This document shows positions 28,695 through 37,431 of a stretch of DNA of 64,000 nt, in pieces. The translations under genes and the position numbers were made by a program. The notes below the pieces were generated by a model. It ran no database searches, was not told the origin of the DNA, and was given only the letters and a program-made list of their open reading frames with translations. Source of the DNA: an uncultured Sphingomonadaceae bacterium (GTDB lineage: Bacteria > Pseudomonadota > Alphaproteobacteria > Sphingomonadales > Sphingomonadaceae); the NCBI GenBank assembly GCA_947497455.1, contig CANMGU010000002.1, forward strand, positions 466,506 through 530,505. The letters run 5' to 3'. Each line of letters begins with the position of its first letter. Within the stretch, counting starts at the first letter, position 1.

Positions 28695-29612
28695 CTAGGT
28701 CGCCGCCGCTTTCTTGCTAGCATTGCCGAAAATTGCGTCGGCGGAAAATATCGCAAGGCTGGTCCAGATCAGAATGAAGCAGATGATATGCGATGTTGTG
28801 AGCGTCTCGCGATAGAGCAACGTCCCGATGAGAAATTGCAGCGTTGGAGCAATATACTGGGTTAATCCGATCGTGCTGAGCTTCATCTTCTTTACAGCGG
28901 CGGCAAACAGCATCAGCGGCGTTGCGGTGACCATTGCGCCGCCGAGCAGTAACATATCTATGGTCAAATTGTCACCCAAATGTGTGGTCGTTGTCGGCGC
29001 TGTGGTGCCAAAAGTGATCCACCCGATAAACAGCAGGAACGGCAGAAACAGATAGCTTGTTTCCATGGTCAGCCCTACAATCGGACCAACATCGGCGATT
29101 TTGCGGACCAGGCCATAGAGCCCCCATGACCCCGCCAGCGCGAGACTGATCCAGAGGGTTTGCCATGCCTCCATCGCAAGAACGGATACACCAATGGCAG
29201 CGATGCCGACGGCGATCCACTGATTGCGGCTCAGTGTTTCCTTGAGGAAGATTTTGCCGAGAAAAACGCTTATCAAGGGGCTGATAAAATAGCCGAGGCT
29301 GGCGGCGAGAATATGGTCCGATTGTACGGCCCAGACGTAGACGAGCCAGTTGACGGAAATGAGCAGCGCGGTGCCGAGTAATGGCCCGCGTATTTTCGGC
29401 TGTGTCCAGGCGGTACGCAAACCGGATAGATTTTTGCGGAAATAGAGGATGATCACAAGCAATGGCACCGACCAGACAATACGATGGGCAACGACCTCGA
29501 GCGGAGCAACGCTCTCTAAAATCTTGAAGTAAATCGGCATCACACCCCAGATGCAGCACGCGAGAAGTGCTTGTAAGAGCCCCAGTCGGCTAGTGGATGC
29601 TTGGCCTGTCAT
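28695..29612 (-). CDS. rarD: RarD-type EamA-family transporter
   Basis: A 305-residue inner-membrane protein with about ten hydrophobic helices in two EamA halves. The opening (GLLQALLACCIWGVMPIYFK, then VVAHRIVWSVPLL) and TIGLTQYIAPTLQFLIGTLL are typical of RarD, a chloramphenicol-sensitivity-associated permease whose substrate is not settled. It is convergent with pyrC. The 232 bases upstream hold no recognised feature. Confidence 0.92.
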   Translation of the reverse strand: MTGQASTSRLGLLQALLACCIWGVMPIYFKILESVAPLEVVAHRIVWSVPLLVIILYFRKNLSGLRTAWTQPKIRGPLLGTALLISVNWLVYVWAVQSDHILAASLGYFISPLISVFLGKIFLKETLSRNQWIAVGIAAIGVSVLAMEAWQTLWISLALAGSWGLYGLVRKIADVGPIVGLTMETSYLFLPFLLFIGWITFGTTAPTTTTHLGDNLTIDMLLLGGAMVTATPLMLFAAAVKKMKLSTIGLTQYIAPTLQFLIGTLLYRETLTTSHIICFILIWTSLAIFSADAIFGNASKKAAAT

Positions 29613-29844
29613 AGCTTTGCGCCCTAGGCCCGGGCTGATGGGGTGGCAATATAAATTAGTTTGGGGCGCCGATAATTATGCTGTTCTAAAAGATACCGCT
29701 TAGGCCATGTTCGGACCTATGGATCGGAAGGAATCTTTTTGGATGGTTTGAGGCAGGTCTTATATTATCGTTCAAAAACAATAGATTAAACGGAACTTGA
29801 CTCAAATTTCGCGCAAAATTTGTCGCGTTTCGCAGATGTTGGAG

Positions 29845-30066
29845 TCAGATAATTCCTCCTCCAATCCATAAGCGGAATGCGCAAATGCACATGACGATCA
29901 AGCAAAAATACATACCGCTGCTGCGCGAGGAAAGCAGCCCGAACAGCGCGCCAACGCCAGCAATGGGCAAGATTAGCCAATTGGTCCAGCCAAGCAGCGG
30001 GACCAGTCCGACAAAAGCCAATATGAGCGCGATACCGCCGATGAGAATAGAAATTAGATTAGCCAT
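29845..30066 (-). CDS. Small inner-membrane protein of unknown function
   Basis: Encodes 73 residues, nearly all hydrophobic, with two to three membrane helices (LISILIGGIALILAFVGLVP, WLILPIAGVGALFGLL, GMYFCLIVMCICAFRLWI). It resembles small membrane proteins widespread in proteobacteria but no function is recognised. There is no ribosome-binding sequence; a strong promoter ends only six bases before the ATG, so the message may be leaderless. The ATG at the base of the promoter was chosen because an upstream in-frame start would lie within the -10/-35 region. Confidence 0.72.
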   Translation of the reverse strand: MANLISILIGGIALILAFVGLVPLLGWTNWLILPIAGVGALFGLLSSRSSGMYFCLIVMCICAFRLWIGGGII

Positions 30067-30072
30067 AACTGT

Positions 30073-30101
30073 ATTATAGGTATAGTGCACCGGTTTTGCA
30101 A
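30073..30101 (-). promoter_or_regulatory. Near-consensus sigma-70 promoter for the small membrane protein
   Basis: On the minus strand TTGCAA (30096-30101) is 17 bases from a perfect TATAAT (30073-30078). The ATG at 30066 begins seven bases after the -10, so the expected transcription start coincides with the start codon. Confidence 0.7.
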
Positions 30102-30155
30102 GGGTTTGTCTCTCGATAAGCCCATGATAATAGGGGCGCTTCAGGGAGAATAGTC

Positions 30156-30707
30156 ATGAATATCAACGATATCAGGATTGAAACCGAGCGCTTGATCTTG
30201 CGTCCGCCCAATGCCGATGATTTTGCTGCCTGGGCTGCGTTTCAAGCAGATGAAGCGACGATGACTTATCTAGGGGGTGTCAAAAGCCAAGCGGAAAGCT
30301 GGCGGGATCTCTGCGCTATGGTCGGCGCCTGGCATGTGCGCGGCTATGCGATGTTCTCGCTGATTCTCAAAGATAGCAATTTATGGATTGGCCGGATTGG
30401 CCCCTGGTATCCCGACGGCTGGCCGGGCACGGAGGTCGGCTGGGGTGTGGCACCCGAATATGCGGGCAAAGGCTATGCGCTGGAAGCGGCAGTGGCGAGC
30501 ATGAACTATGCCGTGGATACGCTTGGCTGGAGCGATATTTGCCATACAATTGATCCGGAAAATCTCGCATCGATTAAGCTGGCCGAACGGGTTGGCTCAA
30601 CTAATCGGGGACCGACGAAGCTGCCGGCACCCTATCAGGATGCGCGGGTTGACGACTGGGGCCAATCACGCGAACAATGGCTAGAGAATAGAAAGCAATT
30701 TCAGTAA
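30156..30707 (+). CDS. GNAT acetyltransferase of RimJ/RimL type
   Basis: A 183-residue cytosolic acetyltransferase. The opening RIETERLILRPPNADDFAAW is that of the RimJ/RimL (Acetyltransf_3) group. The acetyl-CoA site is WGVAPEYAGKGYALEAAVA and ENLASIKLAERVG is the usual C-terminal motif. Such proteins acetylate N-termini of ribosomal proteins or small amines; the substrate here is not readable. It runs into the DUF1330-like gene 24 bases downstream. Confidence 0.88.
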   Translation: MNINDIRIETERLILRPPNADDFAAWAAFQADEATMTYLGGVKSQAESWRDLCAMVGAWHVRGYAMFSLILKDSNLWIGRIGPWYPDGWPGTEVGWGVAPEYAGKGYALEAAVASMNYAVDTLGWSDICHTIDPENLASIKLAERVGSTNRGPTKLPAPYQDARVDDWGQSREQWLENRKQFQ

Positions 30708-30731
30708 GCTGCGAATTGAGGAGAGCGTAAA

Positions 30732-31169
30732 ATGGCCGAGGAACGATATCTGGATCCCACGCGGGAGCATTTTGACGCGTTCAAGGCACTGCCCCGCGAT
30801 GTGCCGATCAACATGCTCAACCTGCTGCAATTTCATGGAACAGCGCAATATCCCGAAGACCACCCCAATGCCGCGCACGGCTGGAGCGGGGCGCGGGCCT
30901 ATGAGGAATATGGCAAAACCAGCGGGCCAATTTTCAAACGGGTTGGCGGCACGATAATCTGGCGCGGCAAGATGGAGGCCATGGTTATTGGACCCGATGA
31001 CAAGCAATGGGACAGTTCGTTCATCGCGCGTTACCCCAACAGTGGAGCGTTTCTCGAGATGGTCACAGATCCCGAATATCAAAAAGCGGTGGTTAATCGG
31101 CAGGCGGCCGTCTTAACCTCCAGGCTCATCCGATTCGGTGAAATTGATGGCCCGGACGGCTTTGGTTGA
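30732..31169 (+). CDS. DUF1330-like protein
   Basis: A 145-residue protein likely to have a ferredoxin-like (dimeric alpha-beta barrel) fold. Features typical of DUF1330 relatives are VPINMLNLLQFHGTAQYP, AYEEYGKTSGPIFKRVGG and DSSFIARYPNSGAFLEMV (the R-x-P-S/N-x-x-A-F pattern). Function unknown; possibly a small-molecule enzyme. GAGGAGAG lies before the start. It is probably cotranscribed with the upstream acetyltransferase. Confidence 0.82.
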   Translation: MAEERYLDPTREHFDAFKALPRDVPINMLNLLQFHGTAQYPEDHPNAAHGWSGARAYEEYGKTSGPIFKRVGGTIIWRGKMEAMVIGPDDKQWDSSFIARYPNSGAFLEMVTDPEYQKAVVNRQAAVLTSRLIRFGEIDGPDGFG

Positions 31170-31282
31170 GAATCCCGAATTGGGACAGGTGGTTAACAAG
31201 AGATTGGCGGTTTAACCACGTTTCCTAACAGAAAATTAACGCTTTTTGGTGCAATTGTCCGTGATATTCAGGAGCTTATTGC

Positions 31283-32041
31283 ATGACAAATATTTCCCGT
31301 TCTCTCTTGCTGGCAGCCACGGCATTTACCTTGCCGCTGACCTTGGCGGCCTGTGGTAGCAACGAAGGCAATGAAGCGGAGCTGGCGGAACTGGATGATA
31401 ACCTGACTGCCGATCCGGCTATGAACGATGCGCTGGAAGACCAGATTCTGGTTGATCCCAACCTGACCGATCAAGCCAATGCCAATGCGATCCGTGGCGC
31501 AAATGGCGCTATTGACGGTAAAGTACCTCCAGAAGGCGGCAAGGCTTATGCAACGGCTCAGTTCGAAGGCAAGATGCTCAGCGCGCCCAAGCCACGCAAC
31601 ATGACGTCGGATGACGAATGTACTAGCTGTGGCGGATCAGAAGGCATGACATTGGGTGCGAAAGCCGAAGCCCAAAGTGCACAGCGCGGCAAAGGCACCT
31701 GTGACCAGAAACTTAGCTATGACATGGGCTGGGCCAACCGGATGCCACCGGAGTTTCCCGTCTATCCCAAAGCCAATGTCAAGGAAGCTGCCGGCGTTGA
31801 TGGCGGCCTTTGCGATATTCGCGTGGTGAGTTTCTCTACCGCCAGCCCGATTAAAAATGTCGTAGACTATTATTACACCCAGGCCAAACGCGGCGGCTAT
31901 AGTGCGGAATATTTGCTGCGCGGTAGCGAACATGTTTTGGGCGGAACCCGCGGCAATGATGATGGCGCTTTTGTGATCACGCTTAACAAGCGGTCCGGTG
32001 GCGGCACGGTTGTTGATATCGTCGCCAATAACGGGCGTTAG
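31283..32041 (+). CDS. Lipoprotein of unknown function with Cys cluster
   Basis: A 252-residue protein with a clear lipoprotein signal peptide (FTLPLTLAACGSNEG, lipobox LAAC). An acidic linker follows, then DDECTSCGGSEG with a C-x-x-C pair that could bind a metal or be redox active, and a C-terminal domain (MPPEFPVYPKANVKEAAG, VVDYYYTQAKRGGYSAEY) that looks folded and reminds of small lipoprotein domains seen in sphingomonads. AGGAG precedes the start. Ends in a strong terminator. I do not recognise a function. Confidence 0.82.
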   Translation: MTNISRSLLLAATAFTLPLTLAACGSNEGNEAELAELDDNLTADPAMNDALEDQILVDPNLTDQANANAIRGANGAIDGKVPPEGGKAYATAQFEGKMLSAPKPRNMTSDDECTSCGGSEGMTLGAKAEAQSAQRGKGTCDQKLSYDMGWANRMPPEFPVYPKANVKEAAGVDGGLCDIRVVSFSTASPIKNVVDYYYTQAKRGGYSAEYLLRGSEHVLGGTRGNDDGAFVITLNKRSGGGTVVDIVANNGR

Positions 32042-32095
32042 TCTAGACAGAGAATACCGAAGCCGGGTTTTCGCATTTCACATATCCGGCATAGG

Positions 32096-32126
32096 AAGGG
32101 GCGGCTTCGGCAGCCCCTTTTTTCTT
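32096..32126 (+). terminator. Rho-independent terminator after the Cys-cluster lipoprotein gene
   Basis: GGGGC (32098-32102) pairs with GCCCC (32113-32117); the inner part closes on a TTCG tetraloop with one mismatch, and TTTTTTCTTT follows. It ends the plus-strand transcript just before the convergent SDR gene. Confidence 0.88.
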
Positions 32127-32136
32127 TGGTAGAGAC

Positions 32137-32907
32137 TTACTCGCGATAGCTGCCACCGCCGTCGACAGTAATGTCATTAGCGGTGGTGAAACTACTCGCA
32201 TCGCTGGCGAGCCACAACATTGCGTCAGCTACTTCGGTGGCCAGACCGACCCGGTTAATCGGGTGGTTTCGGTTAAACACTTCCACGGCTTCATCATGTG
32301 GTCCGGGATAGGCTGCGAGGTAGCGTTGATACATCGGCGTATCAATCGCACCAGGATGAACGGTGTTAACACGAACGGGGTATTTTTCTGCAGCGCAGTG
32401 CAGGGCGAGTGACTTGCTGAGCGAGGTCACAGCTGCCTTGCTGGCGCAATAGGCAGCAAATTGGGCACCAGGCCGCATCGCCAGCATCGATCCGATATTT
32501 ACAATGGTACCGTCTTCACCGCTTTCAAGAATGGCGGGCAAGCCTACGCGGCAGCCGTTAAAAGTACCATGCAGATTGATATCAATCGTCCGGTTCCAGC
32601 TGTCGAGATCGACCTCGTCTACCGAGCCGGGTTCTGAAATCCCCGCAACATTGAACAGAGTCGTGATCTTTCCGAATTTCGCCTTGGTCGCGGCCACTGC
32701 CGCCTCCCATTGGTCGAGATTGCGGACGTCCAGCTCGACTGCCGCTGCGCGCTCTCCAAGCGTCGCTGCATGGGCTTCCGCCTTTTCTAGCTGAATATCG
32801 CCGAGCATGACAGAGCCGCCTTCTTCGACAAAGCGCTGTGCCGCAGTCCCGCCAATACCTTCTGCTCCGCCGGAAATCAGCGCCACTTTTCCGTCCATCA
32901 TCCCCAT
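32137..32907 (-). CDS. Short-chain dehydrogenase/reductase
   Basis: A 256-residue classical SDR. The NAD(P) site is ALISGGAEGIGGTAAQR, the acidic residue in GDIQLEKAEAH suggests NAD preference, NIGSML holds the catalytic Ser, and AAYCASKAAVTSLSKSLA holds the catalytic Tyr and Lys. DVTVDGGG-type ending is present (NDITVDGGGSYRE). Relatives oxidise steroid or other cyclic alcohols. It is downstream of the P450 gene on the same strand by 21 bases, so the pair probably acts on one pathway: hydroxylation, then alcohol oxidation. Confidence 0.92.
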   Translation of the reverse strand: MGMMDGKVALISGGAEGIGGTAAQRFVEEGGSVMLGDIQLEKAEAHAATLGERAAAVELDVRNLDQWEAAVAATKAKFGKITTLFNVAGISEPGSVDEVDLDSWNRTIDINLHGTFNGCRVGLPAILESGEDGTIVNIGSMLAMRPGAQFAAYCASKAAVTSLSKSLALHCAAEKYPVRVNTVHPGAIDTPMYQRYLAAYPGPHDEAVEVFNRNHPINRVGLATEVADAMLWLASDASSFTTANDITVDGGGSYRE

Positions 32908-32928
32908 ATTTTTGCCCTTTATCTGTTA

Positions 32929-34176
32929 TCAGCGTTTGTCAAAAGTGAGCGGCAGATTGGTGAGGCCGCGCAGCATCATATTGGGCGGATAGGTAAGTTC
33001 CGCACCTTCCTGTATCTGGATATTGTCAATCCGCTCGGCAAATTGCTGGAACGATACGGTCATCTCTTTGCGCGACAGCATATTGCCAACGCACATGTGA
33101 ATGCCTTTGCCAAAGGCGAGATGGGTTCGTGCATTTTTGCGGTCGACCTGAAAGCTGTTGGGGTTTTCAAACTGCTTGGGATCGCGATTGGCGGCATGAT
33201 AACGCATCATCACCATCGCGCCCTTGGGGAGCATGACCCCGCCCAGTTCCGCATCCCGGTGCATCACCCGCCAGATACCGGATGATCCGCTCGACATGCG
33301 CAGCACTTCCTCGACCGCATTGGGAATGAGCGAAGGATCGTCCTGAATCTTCTTATATTGGTCCGGGTTGGTCGCAAACAGACGCAACCCTTCACCCAAT
33401 GCAGCCGTTGTTGTTTCATTGCCCGCGACCATAAGCTGCTGAACGATGGAGAGGGATTCTGCATCATCCAGAGGGCGCTCGCCATCAACCTGTGCGTTGA
33501 CCAGATCGGAGAGGATATCGTCTTTCGCCTCTTTCCGACGCGCGTCCATATTGGCTTTCAGCGCATGTTGATATTCGACCACTTCGCGCTCGGTTTCCAA
33601 TTGCCGCTCGCGGGTCATCATCCCTGACAGGCGGTCAACAAATGCATTGGTCCAGCGTTTGATGGTACCGGCATCGGCAACATCCAGCCCCAGCTGCACA
33701 GCGATGGTTCGCACCGGCATCGGAATGGCATATTCCTCCATGAATTCGCACTCGCCCTTATTGATAAATGTATCGATCAACTCATTGGACATGGCCCTTA
33801 TACTGTCTTCCAGCTTATTTACCTTGGGCATGGAGAAGGCGAGATTGACGAGCTTGCGAAACCGTGTGTGCACAGGTTGATCAGCGGTCAGTAGAGTATT
33901 GACCTGTGGCCACCCCTCCGCTTGAATGGCTTGGATTTCTTCATCGCTGGCTAGCTCTTCTTTAGACTTTCCGCCCGACAGTAGGGCCTGAAAGTCATTG
34001 GAGAAGTCATCGAGCCGACCAACTGCTTCAGAGATCAGATCATAGTCCAGGACAATATAAGCGCCGCTGGCTTCATCCAGAAAGACAGGGCTTTTGGCGC
34101 GTTGTTCTTCGTAAAAGTCGAAGGGATCAACCAATATATCTGGCTGGAATAGTGATTTTGAGGCCAGTTCGTTCAT
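32929..34176 (-). CDS. Cytochrome P450
   Basis: A 415-residue soluble bacterial P450. Haem binding is by C362 in AFGKGIHMCVGNMLSRKE. The I-helix oxygen motif is MVAGNETTTAAL and the K-helix is VEEVLRMSSG. The size and absence of a membrane anchor mean it needs a separate ferredoxin and reductase, none of which is in the window. Its group (CYP family) cannot be fixed by eye; substrates of similar proteins include terpenoids, steroids and aromatic acids. Lies in a run with an NTF2-like protein, an ABM-domain protein and an SDR. Confidence 0.95.
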   Translation of the reverse strand: MNELASKSLFQPDILVDPFDFYEEQRAKSPVFLDEASGAYIVLDYDLISEAVGRLDDFSNDFQALLSGGKSKEELASDEEIQAIQAEGWPQVNTLLTADQPVHTRFRKLVNLAFSMPKVNKLEDSIRAMSNELIDTFINKGECEFMEEYAIPMPVRTIAVQLGLDVADAGTIKRWTNAFVDRLSGMMTRERQLETEREVVEYQHALKANMDARRKEAKDDILSDLVNAQVDGERPLDDAESLSIVQQLMVAGNETTTAALGEGLRLFATNPDQYKKIQDDPSLIPNAVEEVLRMSSGSSGIWRVMHRDAELGGVMLPKGAMVMMRYHAANRDPKQFENPNSFQVDRKNARTHLAFGKGIHMCVGNMLSRKEMTVSFQQFAERIDNIQIQEGAELTYPPNMMLRGLTNLPLTFDKR

Positions 34177-34197
34177 GTTATCATTCCTGTTGGGGGT

Positions 34198-34539
34198 TCA
34201 ATCAAAGGCGGGAGTTGGAACGCCTTCTGCGTTATAAACCGGGCCTTCCGCATCCACGCGATATTTTGCACTGACCGCGTTGGTCAGTCCGAATTTGCCG
34301 ATATGGGCCAGCATGCTGGCATAATGGACATCCTGGAAATGTTGCGCGAGGGCCTCTTCGTCTGTCCATTCCTCAAACACTTCGATACGGGCAGGATTAT
34401 GCATGTCAGCGCACCAACTATAGCATAGACAGCCTTCCTGAGTCAGAGCGCCGTCAATATAGGGCTGCGCCTTTTTCAGGCATTCTTCGCGTGTCGCCGG
34501 TTCCACATCGATATGCGCTGCGATCAATATTTTAGCCAT
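34198..34539 (-). CDS. ABM-domain protein, putative quinol/antibiotic-type monooxygenase
   Basis: A 113-residue protein of the antibiotic biosynthesis monooxygenase fold: KILIAAHIDVEPATREECLK, GCLCYSWCADMHNPARIEVF and EEWTDEEALAQHFQDVHYA are typical. Such small dimers act on quinols or other small aromatics without cofactors, or just bind them. Located between the NTF2-like gene and the P450, same strand, gaps of 14 and 21 bases. Confidence 0.85.
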   Translation of the reverse strand: MAKILIAAHIDVEPATREECLKKAQPYIDGALTQEGCLCYSWCADMHNPARIEVFEEWTDEEALAQHFQDVHYASMLAHIGKFGLTNAVSAKYRVDAEGPVYNAEGVPTPAFD

Positions 34540-34553
34540 TTTTCAAACTTCCC

Positions 34554-34964
34554 TTAAAGCTTTTGTCCGCCCAGTTGAGCAACGACATTAAATATACGTT
34601 TTTTGTAGAGCCACTGGCCATCAATCTTGACGAACTCGTCGTCATAGCGCCCGCCCGCAATCCGCGGCTGACCCTTTTCGACCAGAATTTCATGGGTTTG
34701 ATAGCGGCCTGTTGCTGTGTCACCAGTGATCTCCAGACTGCCTGGTATGCCAAGAAAGCTGACGGCATCAAACTGGCTCATCGCACCATTCCAAAGGTTG
34801 ACGATGTTTTCACGCCCAACAACTTCGGTGCCCATGAGTGACCAGACGGCGTCTTCCGTCCAAAGCGCACCCCAGTCATCTGGGTCTGTGCGTAATACTG
34901 CATCGCAATAAGCGTCGTGTAGTTCCCGGATCGCCAGCCGGTCTTCTATTGGTCCTGAAAACAT
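34554..34964 (-). CDS. NTF2/SnoaL-like protein
   Basis: A 136-residue protein with the nuclear transport factor 2 fold: RLAIRELHDAYCDAVLRTDP, DDWGALWTEDAVWSLMGTEV and a C-terminal GRYDDEFVKIDGQWLYKKR. Members include ketosteroid isomerase-like enzymes and dehydratases, often in aromatic and steroid catabolic clusters. Asp and Tyr/His candidates are present, but no reaction can be assigned. It is the first gene of the minus-strand NTF2-ABM-P450-SDR run. Confidence 0.88.
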   Translation of the reverse strand: MFSGPIEDRLAIRELHDAYCDAVLRTDPDDWGALWTEDAVWSLMGTEVVGRENIVNLWNGAMSQFDAVSFLGIPGSLEITGDTATGRYQTHEILVEKGQPRIAGGRYDDEFVKIDGQWLYKKRIFNVVAQLGGQKL

Positions 34965-35050
34965 GGACTCATCCTCTCCTCTATATAGAAGAGATTACAG
35001 GGTAAAAGCGCCCGACATGCAAGCTGCCATAAGTGCTAGGTAATGAGTTG

Positions 35051-36334
35051 TCAGTCGCCGCTGATTCGCTCGATATCCGCGCCGACCGCCGCCAGTTTTT
35101 CCTCCAGCCGTTCATAGCCGCGATCCAGATGATAAATGCGCTGCAACTGGGTTTCCCCCTCTGCTGCAAGGGCAGCGATCACCAGACTCATCGAAGCGCG
35201 CAGGTCGGTGGCCATAACGGGTGCGCCGGTCATTTTATCAACTCCGCGCACGACCGCAGTGCGTCCCTTGGTTTCGATATCAGCGCCCATCCGGTTAAGT
35301 TCGGGCACATGCATATAGCGGTTTTCGAAGATCGTCTCGGTCAGGACGCTAGCGCCATCAGCCATGCACAGCATCGCCATTAACTGCGCCTGCATATCAG
35401 TTGCCAGACCCGGATAGGGTGCCGTTTCCAGCGTCAGGGGTTTCAGCGTCCCATTGCCCGCAACCTTTATTCCTTTGTTATAGGGTTCGATGTGCAATCC
35501 CGCCTCGGTCAGCGCCGCCAGGGTCGCTTCCATCTCATCCGCTTTCGCGCCAATAAGATCGACTTCTCCGCCGGTAATACCGACCGCACAGGCATAGCTA
35601 CCCGCTTCAATCCGGTCTGCCATGACCCGGTAGGTACAACCATGTAGACGGGGCACGCCGTGGATGGTGAGGTCGGATGATCCAATGCCTTCAATCTCTG
35701 CGCCCATCGCGACCAGCATGTTGCACAGGTCAACAATTTCCGGTTCCCGGGCTGCGTTTCTCAGGCGGCTAGTGCCTTTGGCCTGGACCGCAGCCATCAA
35801 AGCATTTTCGGTGGCTCCTACAGAGACAACCGGAAATGTGAACTCACCTCCGGGAAGACCGCCATCGGGCTGACGGGCGGTGACATAACCGCTGGTGGTT
35901 TCGATCACAGCGCCCAGCGCTTCTATCGCCTTCAAATGCAGATCGATCGGACGGTTGCCAATTGCGCAACCACCGGGCAGCGACACTCGGCATTCTCCCG
36001 CTCGGGCCAACAGCGGGCCGAGCACCAGGATCGAAGCGCGCATCTTGCGAACAATATCATAGGGCGCTTCGGTCGAGGTGATTTTCCCGGCCTTCAGGGT
36101 CATAACACGTCCGAAGTCTTCCGGCCGCGCACCCTCAATGGTTGTCGAAACGCCAAGCTGGTTCAGCAAATGCCCGAAACTGTCGACATCCGCGAGCCGT
36201 GGCAAATTGCGCAGGGTGACTGGTTCGTCGGTAAGCAGAGCGCAGGGTAGCAGCGCCAGAGCACTGTTTTTTGCGCCAGAAATCGGAATTGTGCCAGACA
36301 GCTTTTTGCCGCCGCGTATTGAGATAATATCCAT
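35051..36334 (-). CDS. murA: UDP-N-acetylglucosamine 1-carboxyvinyltransferase
   Basis: A 427-residue cytosolic enzyme that transfers enolpyruvate to UDP-GlcNAc, the first committed step of peptidoglycan synthesis. C123 in [11 protein letters not shown] is the catalytic, fosfomycin-sensitive Cys. [17 protein letters not shown] near the start is the substrate loop with Lys22-Asn23. Full-length. Single gene, minus strand; neighbours are the NTF2-like gene and an aldolase-family gene. Confidence 0.97.
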   Translation of the reverse strand: MDIISIRGGKKLSGTIPISGAKNSALALLPCALLTDEPVTLRNLPRLADVDSFGHLLNQLGVSTTIEGARPEDFGRVMTLKAGKITSTEAPYDIVRKMRASILVLGPLLARAGECRVSLPGGCAIGNRPIDLHLKAIEALGAVIETTSGYVTARQPDGGLPGGEFTFPVVSVGATENALMAAVQAKGTSRLRNAAREPEIVDLCNMLVAMGAEIEGIGSSDLTIHGVPRLHGCTYRVMADRIEAGSYACAVGITGGEVDLIGAKADEMEATLAALTEAGLHIEPYNKGIKVAGNGTLKPLTLETAPYPGLATDMQAQLMAMLCMADGASVLTETIFENRYMHVPELNRMGADIETKGRTAVVRGVDKMTGAPVMATDLRASMSLVIAALAAEGETQLQRIYHLDRGYERLEEKLAAVGADIERISGD

Positions 36335-36411
36335 CGCGATGGTTTAGCGAAAATGTACCGCTGCGCAAGTCGCAGCGCGCATCATTTCCGTAAAGTTACA
36401 TGGCCCGATGT

Positions 36412-37254
36412 TTAGTGATCAAAACCAGGATTGCTGCGATTCAATTTGCGCATCAGACCAGGCCAGACCAGATTGTCACCCAGTCCCGGCATAAATGCAG
36501 GCGCCGTCTGCTGATGCACGCGGTGGCCCATTTCTTCTGGTTCCTCATGCAAATGTTCAGCGCCGCCCACAGCTTGCGCGAGAATCTGGGTCTTGCAAGC
36601 ATTTTCGAGGAAATACATGCGCAGGAAAGCCAGGGCGCAATTTTTGCCTACAGTCAACGTGCCATGATTGCGCAAGATGAGCAGATTCTTGTCACCTACA
36701 TCGGCAACCAGGCGCTCGCGTTCATCAAGGTCCAGCGCGATGCCTTCATAGTCGTGATAAGCCAGATCGTCGTGAACCTGCATTGAAAATTGGGTGTAGC
36801 GGCGCAGGCCCTCTTTCTGGACGGAAACTGCAATGCCATAAGGCGTGTGGACATGAATCACGCAGCCCGCATCTTCGCGAGCGCTGTGCACCGCACTATG
36901 GATTGTGAACCCAGCAGGATTGATGAAATAAGGCGTATCCTGTTTGATATTGCCTTCAAGGTCGATCTTGACCAGCGCACTGGCGGTCATCTCATCAAAC
37001 ATCACGCCATAAGGATTGATCAGAAAACGTTCTTCACCATCCTCGTCAGGAAGACGCGCGGAGATGTGGGTGAAGACCAGATCGGTCCAGGCATGCATTG
37101 CACACAGCCGATAGGTCGCGGCGAGATCACACCGCAATTTCCATTCTGCCTCAGAGACTTTACCTTCAAGTCGCTCAATCGTAGTCGGATCGGGAATGTT
37201 GAACCCGGCATCAACCTGCATCGCGCTGCCAGCATCTTTTACTGCGGTAGCCAT
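36412..37254 (-). CDS. Class II aldolase/adducin-family protein
   Basis: A 280-residue zinc-dependent protein of the class II aldolase/adducin fold. Ligands: H134 and H136 in CVIHVHTPYG and H197 in LRNHGTLTVG. Members include fuculose-phosphate aldolase and ribulose-5-phosphate epimerase; this longer, alphaproteobacterial type (ARLPDEDGEERFLINPYGVM) has no settled substrate. GAGGAGAA lies before the start, which was set at the first ATG of the frame. Confidence 0.88.
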   Translation of the reverse strand: MATAVKDAGSAMQVDAGFNIPDPTTIERLEGKVSEAEWKLRCDLAATYRLCAMHAWTDLVFTHISARLPDEDGEERFLINPYGVMFDEMTASALVKIDLEGNIKQDTPYFINPAGFTIHSAVHSAREDAGCVIHVHTPYGIAVSVQKEGLRRYTQFSMQVHDDLAYHDYEGIALDLDERERLVADVGDKNLLILRNHGTLTVGKNCALAFLRMYFLENACKTQILAQAVGGAEHLHEEPEEMGHRVHQQTAPAFMPGLGDNLVWPGLMRKLNRSNPGFDH

Positions 37255-37431
37255 ATCTATTTCTCCTCGTAGAATCGCTTCAATCCATTTGCTCTATATT
37301 GGCATAATCAAGACAGGTTAGGACAGCTTTTTTTGTTCCAGTACCAGCTTTAACCGGCCGTAATCCTGTCAACCGCAAGGAAAATTTGATAAGCGCCTTT
37401 GTGACTTTCCATTCTCCCTACAAGGCTCGCC

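Noticed and set aside
29613..29844. Gap searched for tRNA, small RNA or a hidden gene
   Set aside because: No cloverleaf, T-arm sequence, convincing hairpin or supported frame was seen.
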